From NCBI RefSeq assembly GCF_014640535.1, contig NZ_BMHD01000001.1, positions 3,151,474-3,215,473 of the forward strand: a stretch of 64,000 nucleotides of DNA, given 5' to 3'. Each line of letters opens with the position of its first letter. Within the stretch, counting starts at the first letter, position 1. The position numbers and the translations under genes were made by a program. The DNA comes from Cnuibacter physcomitrellae. Its GTDB lineage: Bacteria; Actinomycetota; Actinomycetes; Actinomycetales; Microbacteriaceae. Below are positions 52,137 to 60,609 of this stretch, piece by piece. The notes under the pieces were generated by a model, which did no database searches, had not been told where the DNA came from, and worked only from the letters and a program-made list of their open reading frames with translations.

Positions 52137-53299
52137 CCGCCTTGATCGCCGGCTACGCCCGCACCCCGTTCGTGAAGTTCACCGGCTCGTTCGCCAGCGT
52201 GCCCGCGACCGCCCTGGGCGCCCACGCCATCCGCGCGGCGCTCGCCCGTGCCGGGGTCGCCCCCGACGCCGTCGACCAGGTCCTCGGCGGACAGGTCGTG
52301 CAGGCCGCCGCGGGTCAGAACCCCGCCCGGCAAGCCGCCGTCGGGGCGGGCATCCCGCTCACCGTCCCCGCACTGACCCTCAACGCGGTCTGCCTGTCGG
52401 GCACGCTCGCGGTGGCCCAGGCCGCGCGGCTGATCGACGACGGCGACGCCGACATCGTCGTGACCGTGGGTCAGGAGTCGATGTCGCTGGCGCCGCACGC
52501 CTGGTCGGGATCGCGAGCGGGCAAGCGGTACGGCGCCGTCGAGCTCGTCGACACCCTCGAGGTCGACGGCCTCTCGGATGCGTTCGAGCGCGTCTCGATG
52601 GGGGCCTCGACGGAGACCTACAACTCCGCGCTCGGCCTCGGCCGCCGCGAGCAGGACGAGTGGTCGGCGCAGTCCCACCAGCGTCTCGCGGCCTCGGCCG
52701 ACTTCCAGGCCGGCGAGATCGAGCCCTACGAGATCCCGTCCCGGCGCGGATCGACCGTGATCGGCGCCGACGACGGCGTCCGGCCGGAGACCACCGCCGA
52801 CAGCCTCGGCGCGCTGCGCCCCGCGTTCTCGCCCGAGGGCACGATCACGGCGGGCAACTCCTCGCAGATCACCGACGGCGCGGCCGCGATCGTCCTCGTC
52901 AGCGAGCGGGTGGCCCTCGCCTCGACACCGCTGGCCCGCGTGGTGACCTCGGCGATGGTCGCCGGACCCGACGTGTCGCTCCACGCCCAGCCCGCGAACG
53001 CCATCCGCCGTGCCCTGGAGCGGGCCGGCCGGTCGTCGTCGGATCTCGCCGCGGTGGAGATCAACGAGGCCTTCGGCGCCGTCGCGGTGCACTCCACGTC
53101 CGTGCTGGGCGTCGACCCCGCGATCGTCAACGCCCACGGCGGCGCGATCGCCCTGGGGCACCCGATCGGCGCGTCCGGGACCCGTATCGTCGGCACTCTC
53201 GCCCGCCAGCTCGCCGCCCTCGGCGCGGGCTCGCTGGGCGCCGCGGGGATCTGCGGCGGCGGCGGCCAGGGCGCCGCGGTCCTCCTCGAGGCCGTGTAG
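52133..53299 (+). CDS. Acetyl-CoA C-acyltransferase (thiolase)
   Basis: This 388-residue thiolase would split a 3-oxoacyl-CoA made by ScoAB, such as acetoacetyl-CoA to two acetyl-CoA. Catalytic Cys87 lies in LNAVCLSGT, the NEAF motif in [14 protein letters not shown], His343 in [13 protein letters not shown] and Cys374 in [10 protein letters not shown]. All key residues are intact and the length is normal. The start overlaps scoB in an ATGA. Context with a ketoacid transferase suggests use of ketone bodies or beta-keto acids; a PcaF-like role is the alternative. Confidence 0.92.
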   Translation: MTALIAGYARTPFVKFTGSFASVPATALGAHAIRAALARAGVAPDAVDQVLGGQVVQAAAGQNPARQAAVGAGIPLTVPALTLNAVCLSGTLAVAQAARLIDDGDADIVVTVGQESMSLAPHAWSGSRAGKRYGAVELVDTLEVDGLSDAFERVSMGASTETYNSALGLGRREQDEWSAQSHQRLAASADFQAGEIEPYEIPSRRGSTVIGADDGVRPETTADSLGALRPAFSPEGTITAGNSSQITDGAAAIVLVSERVALASTPLARVVTSAMVAGPDVSLHAQPANAIRRALERAGRSSSDLAAVEINEAFGAVAVHSTSVLGVDPAIVNAHGGAIALGHPIGASGTRIVGTLARQLAALGAGSLGAAGICGGGGQGAAVLLEAV

Positions 53300-53325
53300 C
53301 CCGTCCCTCCCTCCGCCGCGGAGAG

Positions 53326-53398
53326 CGTCGAAAGGTACCGTCAGAGGCAACACGGCGCGATAGACGGCTCCTGCACGCTCTCACGCGACCTTTCGACG
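53326..53398. repeat. Intergenic inverted repeat, homologue of the element at 37846
   Basis: CGTCGAAAGGT (53326-53336) is inverted as ACCTTTCGACG at 53388-53398, with imperfect pairing continuing inward. The loop contains GCGCGATAGACGGC, close to the TCGCGTAGACGGC loop of the 37846 element. Both lie between convergent genes, here the thiolase and LysR genes. Confidence 0.62.
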
Positions 53399-53426
53399 GT
53401 CACCGACGCCCCGAGGACCGGCGCGC

Positions 53427-54368
53427 TCAGGCGGAGGCGCGCTCCTCGACTTCGAGGCGCCGGCCGGCCTCCGCGAAGAGGCCGCGCATCCAGGCGTGCT
53501 CCGGGTCGTTGCCGTGCACCGGATGCCACCACAGCGCGTTCATGATGGGCGTCGCGGCGAAGGGCAGGCGCACGATCCGCAGGCCGCTCAGGGCGGAGAC
53601 GTAGGGGGTGAGGGCTCCCTGGATGAGACCGACCCGATCGCTGCCGAGGACGAAGAACGGGATCGCGAGGAAGCTCTCGACGACCACGTCGACATGGGGC
53701 TCGATGCCCAGCTGCTGCATCTGGCGCGCGGCCGACGTGAACGCGCTCCGTGACGAGTAGGTCATGACGAACGCCGACTCGGCCAGGTCGTCCATCGTCA
53801 GCCGCTCGCCGACGCGGCGGTTCTCCGCCGACACGACCGCGTACCAGTCGTCGTGCCAGAGGTCGACGTAGGGCATGTCGGTGAGGAACCCGTGGGGGAG
53901 GAGCATCGCGTCGGCGGACCTGAGCTTGTTCGGCGCGTCCTCCACGACCGTGGGGGTGTGCAGGATGAAACGGAACCGGACCCCGGGAGCGCGCTCGGCG
54001 GCCAGGGTCGCGGCGACCGTCCCGATCGTGGCGAAGCCGTAGTCCGATCCGTAGACGGAGAACTCGCGCGACGACTGCTCGGGCGACCACATGGCCTGGC
54101 TCTCGAACACCCTCCGGGCCGACTCCAGCGCGGTCGTCGTGTGCTCGGACAGTCGCAGTGCGAACGGCGTCAGCTCGTAGGTGTTGCCGCGCCGGGCGAG
54201 GATCGGGTCGCCGAAGTGGGTGCGCAGCCGCGCGAGCGAGGCGCTGAGCGCGGGTTGGGTCAGGTGCAGACGCTCCGCGGCGCGCGTGACGCTGCGTTCC
54301 GTGAGAAGCGCGTCGAGGGCCACGAGGAGGTTGAGGTCGAGTCGCGAGAGCGGTGTCGTTTCGGTCAC
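53427..54368 (-). CDS. LysR-family transcriptional regulator
   Basis: This 313-residue regulator has an N-terminal helix-turn-helix (LDLNLLVALDALLTERSVTR, LTQPALSASLARLR) and a C-terminal co-inducer domain (REFSVYGSDYGFATIGTVAA, FFVLGSDRVGLIQGAL), close to the NodD/LinR-like group. The start is a GTG at 54368. It is divergent from the sugar importer and C-glycoside genes, so it is the best candidate to switch them in response to the sugar or aglycone. Binding sites are proposed in the 193-bp gap. Confidence 0.9.
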   Translation of the reverse strand: MTETTPLSRLDLNLLVALDALLTERSVTRAAERLHLTQPALSASLARLRTHFGDPILARRGNTYELTPFALRLSEHTTTALESARRVFESQAMWSPEQSSREFSVYGSDYGFATIGTVAATLAAERAPGVRFRFILHTPTVVEDAPNKLRSADAMLLPHGFLTDMPYVDLWHDDWYAVVSAENRRVGERLTMDDLAESAFVMTYSSRSAFTSAARQMQQLGIEPHVDVVVESFLAIPFFVLGSDRVGLIQGALTPYVSALSGLRIVRLPFAATPIMNALWWHPVHGNDPEHAWMRGLFAEAGRRLEVEERASA

Positions 54369-54393
54369 GTCGATGTGATCCTCTGGGTCAGGA

Positions 54394-54485
54394 GAAGCGC
54401 TTCCGCGACTCTACCAAGGGGTGACGGATGAGGGCGCTGAGCCTTATGCCGCATATCGAAAGAACTTATGTGCTTTTCTAGCACA
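54394..54485. promoter_or_regulatory. Divergent control region with palindromes and ACTTATGT element
   Basis: GAAGCGCTTC (54394-54403) is a perfect palindrome of the LacI-operator kind near the LysR start. CTTATG occurs at 54443-54448 and again at 54465-54470, 22 bp apart (two helix turns). The second is part of ACTTATGT (54464-54471), which is followed by an inverted pair TGTGC (54469-54473) and GCACA (54481-54485). The same ACTTATGT heads the operator at 60121, about 90 bp before its gene; here it is 98 bp before the binding-protein gene. Confidence 0.45.
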
Positions 54486-54561
54486 AGGGATGAGAGACTG
54501 CCGTTACAGCAGGTGCCTCGGACGGACGAGTCGCCGACAACGAAGTCAGAAAGGCTGGGAC

Positions 54562-55857
54562 ATGACACAGCATCGTCGCTCTCGCGTCCTCCGCACCGGC
54601 CTGGTGGCGTCCGTCGCCGCCGGGGCCCTGATCCTCGCAGGATGCTCCAGCTCCAGCGGCGGCTCGGACTCGGGCGGAGACCAGAACTCCTTCTCGTTCA
54701 CCTTCGCCACCTCCAACAACCTCAAGAGCCCGTACCAGTCGCTCGCCGAGCTCTACATGCAGGAGAACGCGGGCGTCACCATCACCACGAACCCGACTCC
54801 GAACGACAAGTACGGCGAGACCATCCGCACGCAGCTCTCCGCAGGCAACGCGTCCGACGTCATCCAGACCACCCCCGGATCGGGCGACGCCCGCGGCCTG
54901 GTGCCCCTGGCCGAGGCCGGCTTCCTCGAGCCGCTGGGCGACACCGCGACCGCCCTCATCCCCAAGGGCAGCGAGTCCGTCTTCCAGTACGACGGCAAGA
55001 CCTACGGCCAGCCCCTCGACTTCACCATCGGCTCGATCGTGGCCAGCATGGGCACGGCCGGCATGAACGGCATCACGGAGTTCCCGACCACGATGGACGA
55101 CCTGTACAAGGACTGCTCCGCCCTCGCGGACCAGGGCAAGTCGATGTTCGCGGTCGCCGGCGCCGCCGGACCGAACGCCGGCCTCACCGCCCAGGCCATC
55201 GCGGCATCGCGCGTCTACGGCGAGAACCCGGACTGGAACCAGGACCGCGCCGACGGCAAGACCACCTTCGCCGACACGCAGGGATGGAAGGACACCCTCC
55301 AGGCGATCCTCGACCTCAACGCGGGCAAGTGCTTCCAGCCCGGCGTCGAGGGTGCGGGCTTCGACGCCATCACCAACGGCCTCGCCGGCGGAACCTCCAT
55401 CGGCGGCTTCATCCCGTCCGGATCCGCGGTGGAGATCGCCCAGGCGGCTCCGGCCGAGGCGGACTTCAAGATCCAGCCCTTCCCGGCGGCGACGGGCGGC
55501 AAGCCCTACATCCTCGCCAGCTCGAACTACACGATGTCGATCAACGCGAAGTCGCAGGCGAAGGACGCGGCGAACAAGTTCCTCGACTGGCTGGCGACCC
55601 CCGAGGCGCAGCAGAAGTACTTCGAGTTCTCGGGGGAGCTGCCGGTCTCGGCCTACCAGGACATGGACCTGTCCGACACGGTCTACTCCACGGTGGTCGA
55701 CCTGATCAAGGACGGCAGCTACGCGCCGCTGCCCGCCAACGTCTGGCCGAACCCCTCGGTCTACCAGGCGCTCCAGACGGGAGTCCAGGGCCTGCTGACC
55801 GGTCAGAAGACGGTCGACCAGGTGCTCGGCGACATGGACTCCGCCTGGGACCAGTGA
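54562..55857 (+). CDS. Sugar ABC transporter substrate-binding lipoprotein (SBP family 1)
   Basis: This 431-residue lipoprotein binds a sugar or glycoside outside the membrane. The signal peptide ends in LILAGCSSSS. Mature features include NPTPNDKYGETIRTQLSAG, DVIQTTPGSGDARGLVPLA and the C-terminal family 1 block KDAANKFLDWLATPEAQQKY. The ATG at 54562 has AAAGG 8 bp upstream; longer in-frame starts lack a signal peptide at the right place. It is the first gene of the unit leading to the C-glycoside genes, so a plant glycoside is a plausible ligand (inference). Confidence 0.92.
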   Translation: MTQHRRSRVLRTGLVASVAAGALILAGCSSSSGGSDSGGDQNSFSFTFATSNNLKSPYQSLAELYMQENAGVTITTNPTPNDKYGETIRTQLSAGNASDVIQTTPGSGDARGLVPLAEAGFLEPLGDTATALIPKGSESVFQYDGKTYGQPLDFTIGSIVASMGTAGMNGITEFPTTMDDLYKDCSALADQGKSMFAVAGAAGPNAGLTAQAIAASRVYGENPDWNQDRADGKTTFADTQGWKDTLQAILDLNAGKCFQPGVEGAGFDAITNGLAGGTSIGGFIPSGSAVEIAQAAPAEADFKIQPFPAATGGKPYILASSNYTMSINAKSQAKDAANKFLDWLATPEAQQKYFEFSGELPVSAYQDMDLSDTVYSTVVDLIKDGSYAPLPANVWPNPSVYQALQTGVQGLLTGQKTVDQVLGDMDSAWDQ

Positions 55858-55863
55858 CCTGAC

Positions 55864-55893
55864 GCCGGCCGGGGGAGCGATCCCCCGGCCGGC
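55864..55893 (+). terminator. Strong 13-bp-stem hairpin after the binding-protein gene
   Basis: GCCGGCCGGGGGA (55864-55876) is perfectly inverted at 55881-55893 around a GCGA tetraloop. It starts 6 bases after the binding-protein stop and 30 bp before the first permease. No U-tract follows (TCTTCGG), so it likely protects the upstream message or terminates only partly, raising binding-protein output. Confidence 0.7.
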
Positions 55894-55922
55894 TCTTCGG
55901 CATCGATGACGATGAGGACACG

Positions 55923-56888
55923 ATGAGCACAACCCTCTCCACCCGTTCCGACCGCACCACCACCACCACGGCGGAAGGACGACAGCGAGCAGACCGCGCG
56001 GCGGAGCCCCGCCGCAGGCGCTCGCGCGAACTGAAGTTCGGCTACTGGTGGTGGGCTCTCCCCGGGATCCTCTTCGTCCTCGCGATCCACTACGTCGCGA
56101 CCTCGATCGGCGGGTTCTTCGCCTTCACGAACTGGTCGGGCATCGGCGCGTTCGACTGGATCGGCCTGGACAACTTCGTGAAGATCTTCCAGGACTCCAC
56201 GAAGTTCGGGGCCCTCCTCAACACCCTCTTCCTCGCCTTCGGGTCGGTGATCCTCAGCAACGTCGCCGGCCTCGCCCTCGGTCTGGGCCTGAATCGCGGA
56301 CTGAAGTCGCGCTACGTCCTGCGCGTGCTGTTCTTCATGCCGGTGGTCCTCAGCCCGCTGGCCGTGTCGTACATCTGGAAGTTCATCTTCGACTTCAACG
56401 GTCCGATCAACCTCGCCCTGCGGGGCATGGGGCTCGGCGAGTACGCCAAGTCCTGGACGGCCGACCCCCAGTGGGCGATCTGGACCGTCCTGATCGTCCT
56501 GGTGTGGCAGAACACCGGCATCGCGATGGTCATCTACATGGCCGGGCTCTCCTCCGTCCCCATCGAGGTCGAGGAGGCGGCCGCCATCGACGGCGCCACT
56601 CTCTGGCAGCGCTTCTGGCACGTGACGCTCCCCGGCATCCGTCCCGCCGTCGCCATCGCGACCACCCTCGGGCTGGTGAACGGGCTCAGGGTGTTCGACC
56701 AGATCATGGCCCTCACCGGCGGCGGCCCCGCCGGCGCGACGGAGACCCTCGCCACGCAGGTCTACAAGGAGTCGTTCGCGCTCGGCAACTTCGGCTACGG
56801 CGCGGCTCTCGCCCTCGTCCTCACCGTCATCATCCTCGTCTTCGCGGTCATCCAGCAGCGGGCGACGAGCGGCCGAACGGAGAACTGA
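55923..56888 (+). CDS. Sugar ABC transporter permease (MalF/UgpA-type)
   Basis: This is a 321-residue CUT1 permease. A 40-residue charged leader precedes the first membrane segment (WWALPGILFVLAIHYVATSI). Five more segments follow, with the coupling loop EVEEAAAIDGATLWQRFWHVTLPG near residue 215. It pairs with the next gene product. No ATPase gene is present in the cluster, so it would need a shared sugar ATPase of the MsiK type encoded elsewhere, as is common in actinobacteria. Confidence 0.93.
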   Translation: MSTTLSTRSDRTTTTTAEGRQRADRAAEPRRRRSRELKFGYWWWALPGILFVLAIHYVATSIGGFFAFTNWSGIGAFDWIGLDNFVKIFQDSTKFGALLNTLFLAFGSVILSNVAGLALGLGLNRGLKSRYVLRVLFFMPVVLSPLAVSYIWKFIFDFNGPINLALRGMGLGEYAKSWTADPQWAIWTVLIVLVWQNTGIAMVIYMAGLSSVPIEVEEAAAIDGATLWQRFWHVTLPGIRPAVAIATTLGLVNGLRVFDQIMALTGGGPAGATETLATQVYKESFALGNFGYGAALALVLTVIILVFAVIQQRATSGRTEN

Positions 56889-56890
56889 CC

Positions 56891-57727
56891 ATGTTCCGCT
56901 ACACCAAGCTCACGGCCGTCCGCGAAGTCGGCTTCTGGCTGCTCGCCATCGTCTTCCTGGCTCCGTTCTACTTCCTCATCACCACCGCGTTGAAGTCGGA
57001 TCGCGAGGCGATCACCTCCTCGACGCTCGCGCCGCCGACGTCGCCCGACTTCTCGAACTTCACGAAGGTCCTCTCGGCGACCGGCAACTCCAACGTGGTG
57101 ATGGGCCTGATCAACAGCGTCATCATCACGGCGGGATGCATCGTGCTGCTGATCCTCCTCGGCTCGCTCACGGGATACGTGATCTCGCGGAGCACACGTC
57201 GCTGGAGCCGGTGGGTGTTCTACCTCTTCCTCATCGCGATCGTGCTGCCGACCCAGCTCGGCACCGTTCCGCTCTACATCGGGGCCCGGGCGGTGGGACT
57301 GACCGGGTCGGTCTGGGGAATGATCCTGCTCTTCACCGGGATGCTCCTGCCGCTGGCGATCTTCCTCTACGCCGGCTTCTTCCGCAGCCTCGGGATGGAG
57401 TACGAGGAGGCCGCGGCGATCGACGGCGCGAGCCGGACGCAGATCTTCTTCCGGATCGTGCTGCCGCTGATGGCGCCGGCCACCGGCACGGTCGCCGTGC
57501 TCGCGGGCCTCATCGTCTGGAACGACTTCTTCACGTCGCTGATCTTCCTCGGCGGATCGGCGAACCAGACGCTCCCCGTGGCCATGTACTACTACATCGG
57601 CTCGCTGGTGTCGTCGTGGAACCAGATCTTCGCGATCGTGATCGTCTCGATGATCCCGATCCTCGCCTTCTTCCTGTTCGCGCAGAAGAAGTTCATGCAG
57701 GGGTTCGCGGGCGGCCTCAAGGGCTGA
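56891..57727 (+). CDS. Sugar ABC transporter permease (MalG/UgpE-type)
   Basis: This 278-residue CUT1 permease begins 2 bases after the first permease stop. It has six membrane segments (VGFWLLAIVFLAPFYFLITT first) and the coupling loop MEYEEAAAIDGASRTQIFFR near residue 175. The C-terminus ends in FAQKKFMQGFAGGLKG, the usual MalG-type ending. The start ATG at 56891 fits the family length; upstream in-frame codons would overlap the partner gene. Confidence 0.94.
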   Translation: MFRYTKLTAVREVGFWLLAIVFLAPFYFLITTALKSDREAITSSTLAPPTSPDFSNFTKVLSATGNSNVVMGLINSVIITAGCIVLLILLGSLTGYVISRSTRRWSRWVFYLFLIAIVLPTQLGTVPLYIGARAVGLTGSVWGMILLFTGMLLPLAIFLYAGFFRSLGMEYEEAAAIDGASRTQIFFRIVLPLMAPATGTVAVLAGLIVWNDFFTSLIFLGGSANQTLPVAMYYYIGSLVSSWNQIFAIVIVSMIPILAFFLFAQKKFMQGFAGGLKG

Positions 57728-57782
57728 CGCCCTACGCCCGCACCAGTCCAGCATCCGCCTCCGTCACGAAAGCAGTGATCCC

Positions 57783-58577
57783 ATGTACGTACTCGCGCCC
57801 AACATCGAGCTCCTCTACACCGAGGCCGGCGACTACCAGGACCGCGTCCGCGCGGCCGCCGCGGCCGGCTTCACCGCCGTGGAGTTCTGGGGACCGACCG
57901 GTGTCGACGCCCCGGCGAAGCCGAAGGACGTCCCGGCCGTGAAGGCGGCGCTCGAGGAGACCGGCACGACCCTCGTCGCGCAGCTCGCCGAGCCGCGCAC
58001 GCAGTTCATGATCCCGCCGCGCGACCACTCCGCGTTCTACGCCAAGCTCGACGAGGGCGTCGCCATCGCGCAGGAGCTCGGCTGCCCGCGCATCGTCGTC
58101 GGCAGCGGGACGGGCTTCGGGGGATCGAAGCGCCAGACGCAGCTCGACGACCTCATCGAGATCTACCGGAAGGCGATCGCCCAGATCGACGGCTCGGGCA
58201 TCACGCTCGTCCTCGAGCCGGTCAACGTGCGCGTCGACCACCCGGGGTCGCTCCTGGATCGCACCGCGGAAGCGGTGTACGTCGCGCGCGGTGTCGACTC
58301 GCCGTTCTTCGGCGTGCTCTACGACATCTACCACTCCGCCGTCGAGGGCGAGGACATGGCCGCCGAGCTCGCGAACGGCGGCGACCTCATCAAGTACGTC
58401 CAGCTGGCGGATGCACCCGGCCGCGGCGAGCCCGGCACGGGCGACCTCGACTGGGAGGAGCGCCTCGGCACCCTCCGCACCGCGGGCTACGACGGCCCGA
58501 TCGGCCTCGAGTACTACCCGACGACGGAGAGCAACGCTTCGGTGGCGCTCATCCGCGACGTCGCCGCCCGAGCATGA
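57783..58577 (+). CDS. Hydroxypyruvate-isomerase-like TIM-barrel protein
   Basis: This 264-residue protein belongs to the xylose-isomerase-like TIM-barrel superfamily, closest to hydroxypyruvate isomerases by pattern (NIELLYTEAGDYQDRVRAAA at the start). Probable metal ligands are in TLVLEPVN (Glu), VLYDIYHS (Asp, His), YVQLADAPGRGEPGTGDLDW and IGLEYYPT (Glu). In this cluster it may isomerise a keto-sugar released from the glycoside, but that is inference. Its stop overlaps the oxidase start by 4 bp. Confidence 0.85.
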   Translation: MYVLAPNIELLYTEAGDYQDRVRAAAAAGFTAVEFWGPTGVDAPAKPKDVPAVKAALEETGTTLVAQLAEPRTQFMIPPRDHSAFYAKLDEGVAIAQELGCPRIVVGSGTGFGGSKRQTQLDDLIEIYRKAIAQIDGSGITLVLEPVNVRVDHPGSLLDRTAEAVYVARGVDSPFFGVLYDIYHSAVEGEDMAAELANGGDLIKYVQLADAPGRGEPGTGDLDWEERLGTLRTAGYDGPIGLEYYPTTESNASVALIRDVAARA

Positions 58578-60121
58578 GCGAGAGCCGGTACCCCGCCGAG
58601 GTCGACGTCGTCATCGTCGGCAGCGGTCCCACCGGCGCCGCGTACGCCCGCATCCTCAGCGAGGACGCCCCGGAGCTGACGATCGCGATGCTCGAGGTGG
58701 GTCCGACCGTGACCTCGCCCCCCGGCGCCCACGTCAAGAACATCGTCGACGCCGGTGACCGCGCGAGAGCCCAGCTGCTGTCGGAGGGGCCGGGCGCGGG
58801 GGACGCGACCTTCAACAGCCCCACCGCGCTCGCGGAAGGGCGGCGCAAGGCGCGCCCCGGCACGTTCCTCCTGCCCGACGGCGCCTACGCCACCGAGGGC
58901 GACGGACTGCCGCTCGCCGCGATGTCGAGCAACGTGGGCGGCATGGGCGCCCACTGGACCGCCGCCTGCCCGCGGCCGGGGGCGAGCGAGCGGATCGGCT
59001 TCCTCGAGGCGGACGGCGAGCTCGACCGGCTGCTCGACGAGGCCGAACGCCTGCTCGGGGTGACGCGCGACGCGTTCGACGGCGCCCCCTTCGGGGACCT
59101 GCTGCGCGAGCGCCTCGCCGCCGCCGTCGGCGAGGGCCGCGTCGCGGCGTCGAAGGTGCAGCGGATGCCGCTCGCCGTGCACCGGCGGGAGGACGGCCGG
59201 CTCGTCTGGTCGGGGTCGGATGTGGTGCTCGGCGACGTCACGCGCGCCAACCCGCGCTTCCGGCTGATCGACGAGACCCTGGTGACCCGCGTGCTCGTCG
59301 AGGACGGTCGCGCCGCCGGCGTCTCCGTCACCGACCGCCGGACCGGCGAGGACCACACGATCGCCGCCCGCTCCGTCGTCGTCGCGGCCGATGCCCTCCG
59401 CACCCCGCAGCTGCTCTGGGCTTCCGGCATCCGCCCGGATGCGCTGGGCCGCTACCTCAACGACCAGTCGCAGGTGGTCTACGCGTCGCGCATCACCGGG
59501 ATCGACCCGGCCGAGGCGGGCACCGAGCCCGCGACCACCGGCGGGGGTGGCGCGCTCAGCGAGTCGAGCGGCGTGAGCTGGGTGCCCTTCACCGACGACC
59601 TGCCCTTCCACGGGCAGATCATGCAGCTCGACGCGTCCCCGGTCCCGCTCGCCGAGGACGATCCGGTCGCCCCCGGCTCGATCGTGGGGCTGGGCCTGTT
59701 CTGCGCGAAGGACATCCGTCGAGACGATCGGCTGACCTTCTCCGACACGGAGCCCGACGCGTACGGCATGCCCGGCATCCGCGTGCACTACTCGCTGACC
59801 GAGGCCGACCACGACGCCATCGGGCGCGCCGACGAGCAGATCCGTCTGCTGGCGGATGCCGTGGGCGAGCCCCTCGGCGATCGGCCGTTCCAGCTCCCGC
59901 TCGGCGCGTCCCTGCACTACCAGGGGACGACCCGGATGGGGGAGACCGACGACGGCGAGAGCGTCTGCGGGCCCACGAGCGAGGTCTGGGCGGTGTCGGG
60001 GCTGTTCGTGGCCGGGAACAACGTCATCCCGACGGCGACCGCGTGCAACCCCACGCTCACCTCGGTCGCCCTCGCGGTGAAGGGGGCTCGCGCCCTCATC
60101 GCCGCCCGCGCCGGTGATTGA
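58574..60121 (+). CDS. GMC-family FAD oxidoreductase, candidate C-glycoside 3-oxidase
   Basis: This is a 515-residue flavoenzyme of the pyranose-oxidase-like GMC group. The FAD-binding motif is VVIVGSGPTGAAYARIL at the N-terminus, with MSSNVGGMGAHWTAACP near residue 120. The C-terminal active site has LHYQGTTRMG (catalytic His) and NNVIPTATACNPTLT, with Asn in the second catalytic position as in pyranose 2-oxidase. In described C-glycoside pathways an enzyme of this type oxidises C3 of the sugar so that the C-C bond can then be cleaved. The deglycosidase genes directly follow. The FAD may be bound without a signal peptide, so the enzyme is cytoplasmic. Confidence 0.9.
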   Translation: MSESRYPAEVDVVIVGSGPTGAAYARILSEDAPELTIAMLEVGPTVTSPPGAHVKNIVDAGDRARAQLLSEGPGAGDATFNSPTALAEGRRKARPGTFLLPDGAYATEGDGLPLAAMSSNVGGMGAHWTAACPRPGASERIGFLEADGELDRLLDEAERLLGVTRDAFDGAPFGDLLRERLAAAVGEGRVAASKVQRMPLAVHRREDGRLVWSGSDVVLGDVTRANPRFRLIDETLVTRVLVEDGRAAGVSVTDRRTGEDHTIAARSVVVAADALRTPQLLWASGIRPDALGRYLNDQSQVVYASRITGIDPAEAGTEPATTGGGGALSESSGVSWVPFTDDLPFHGQIMQLDASPVPLAEDDPVAPGSIVGLGLFCAKDIRRDDRLTFSDTEPDAYGMPGIRVHYSLTEADHDAIGRADEQIRLLADAVGEPLGDRPFQLPLGASLHYQGTTRMGETDDGESVCGPTSEVWAVSGLFVAGNNVIPTATACNPTLTSVALAVKGARALIAARAGD

Positions 60122-60147
60122 CTTATGTCGGAATTCGACATTACGAT
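60118..60147 (+). promoter_or_regulatory. Internal promoter with operator-like palindrome in the spacer
   Basis: TTGACT (60118-60123) and TACGAT (60142-60147) are separated by 18 bases and fit -35 and -10 boxes. The spacer holds an inverted repeat, ATGTCG (60125-60130) and CGACAT (60136-60141), around GAATT, where a repressor would block RNA polymerase. The -35 overlaps the stop of the oxidase gene. The 90-bp region ends with an AAGGAGG ribosome site before the beta-subunit ATG. ACTTATGT (60121-60128) is shared with 54464-54471. Confidence 0.6.
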
Positions 60148-60210
60148 GACAGAAGAAGGACAAAGCCGTCGCCAGCCCCTGGTGGGCCCGGGGACGATGA
60201 CAAGGAGGTC

Positions 60211-60609
60211 ATGGTGATTCCGGATCGGATCATCGAGCAGGATACGCTCAAGACCGACGGCAGGAAGACCGCCGTCGAGGTGCGACTGCCCTGGTACCGC
60301 TCGCTCCCCGCCGCCTCGGTCTCCGAGGTCGAGTTCAGCGTCGACGGCGTCGCCGCCCCCGCCGACTCCCTGGTGTGGACGATGAACGGCCGCGACTGGA
60401 GGCTCAGCGAGCTCGAGGGCGTCATCGACGAGTGGTGGTTCCCCACCGACTCCGTCGTCGTGACCGGTGACATCCCGGTCGACGACCCGGATGCCGAGCA
60501 CGAGGTGCGCGTCGCGCTCAAGCTCTACATCCCCTACATCGTGACCGACCACGGAGTGCTGCGCATCGAGGAGCACAACGAGAAGACCATGAAGGCGGTG
60601 GCGTCATGA
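60211..60609 (+). CDS. C-glycoside deglycosidase beta subunit (DUF6379-type), copy 1
   Basis: This 132-residue strand-rich protein matches the small subunit of C-glycoside deglycosidases. Shared features with the second copy at 63574 are the block VRLPWYRSLPAASVSEVEFSV (VQLPWYRSLWLSAVDDVSAS in the other), DGVAAP and the W-F pair before the C-terminal strands (VALKLYIPYIVT). The ATG at 60211 has AAGGAGG upstream. Its stop overlaps the alpha-subunit start in ATGA, so the two are made together. The beta subunit completes the active site of the alpha barrel in known enzymes. Confidence 0.85.
   Translation: MVIPDRIIEQDTLKTDGRKTAVEVRLPWYRSLPAASVSEVEFSVDGVAAPADSLVWTMNGRDWRLSELEGVIDEWWFPTDSVVVTGDIPVDDPDAEHEVRVALKLYIPYIVTDHGVLRIEEHNEKTMKAVAS

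Noticed and set aside
50765-53299. Annotation of the three-gene operon as pcaIJF for 3-oxoadipate
   Set aside because: The alpha subunit pattern is closer to acetoacetate (ScoA-type) transferases and no other protocatechuate genes are present. It is kept only as an alternative.
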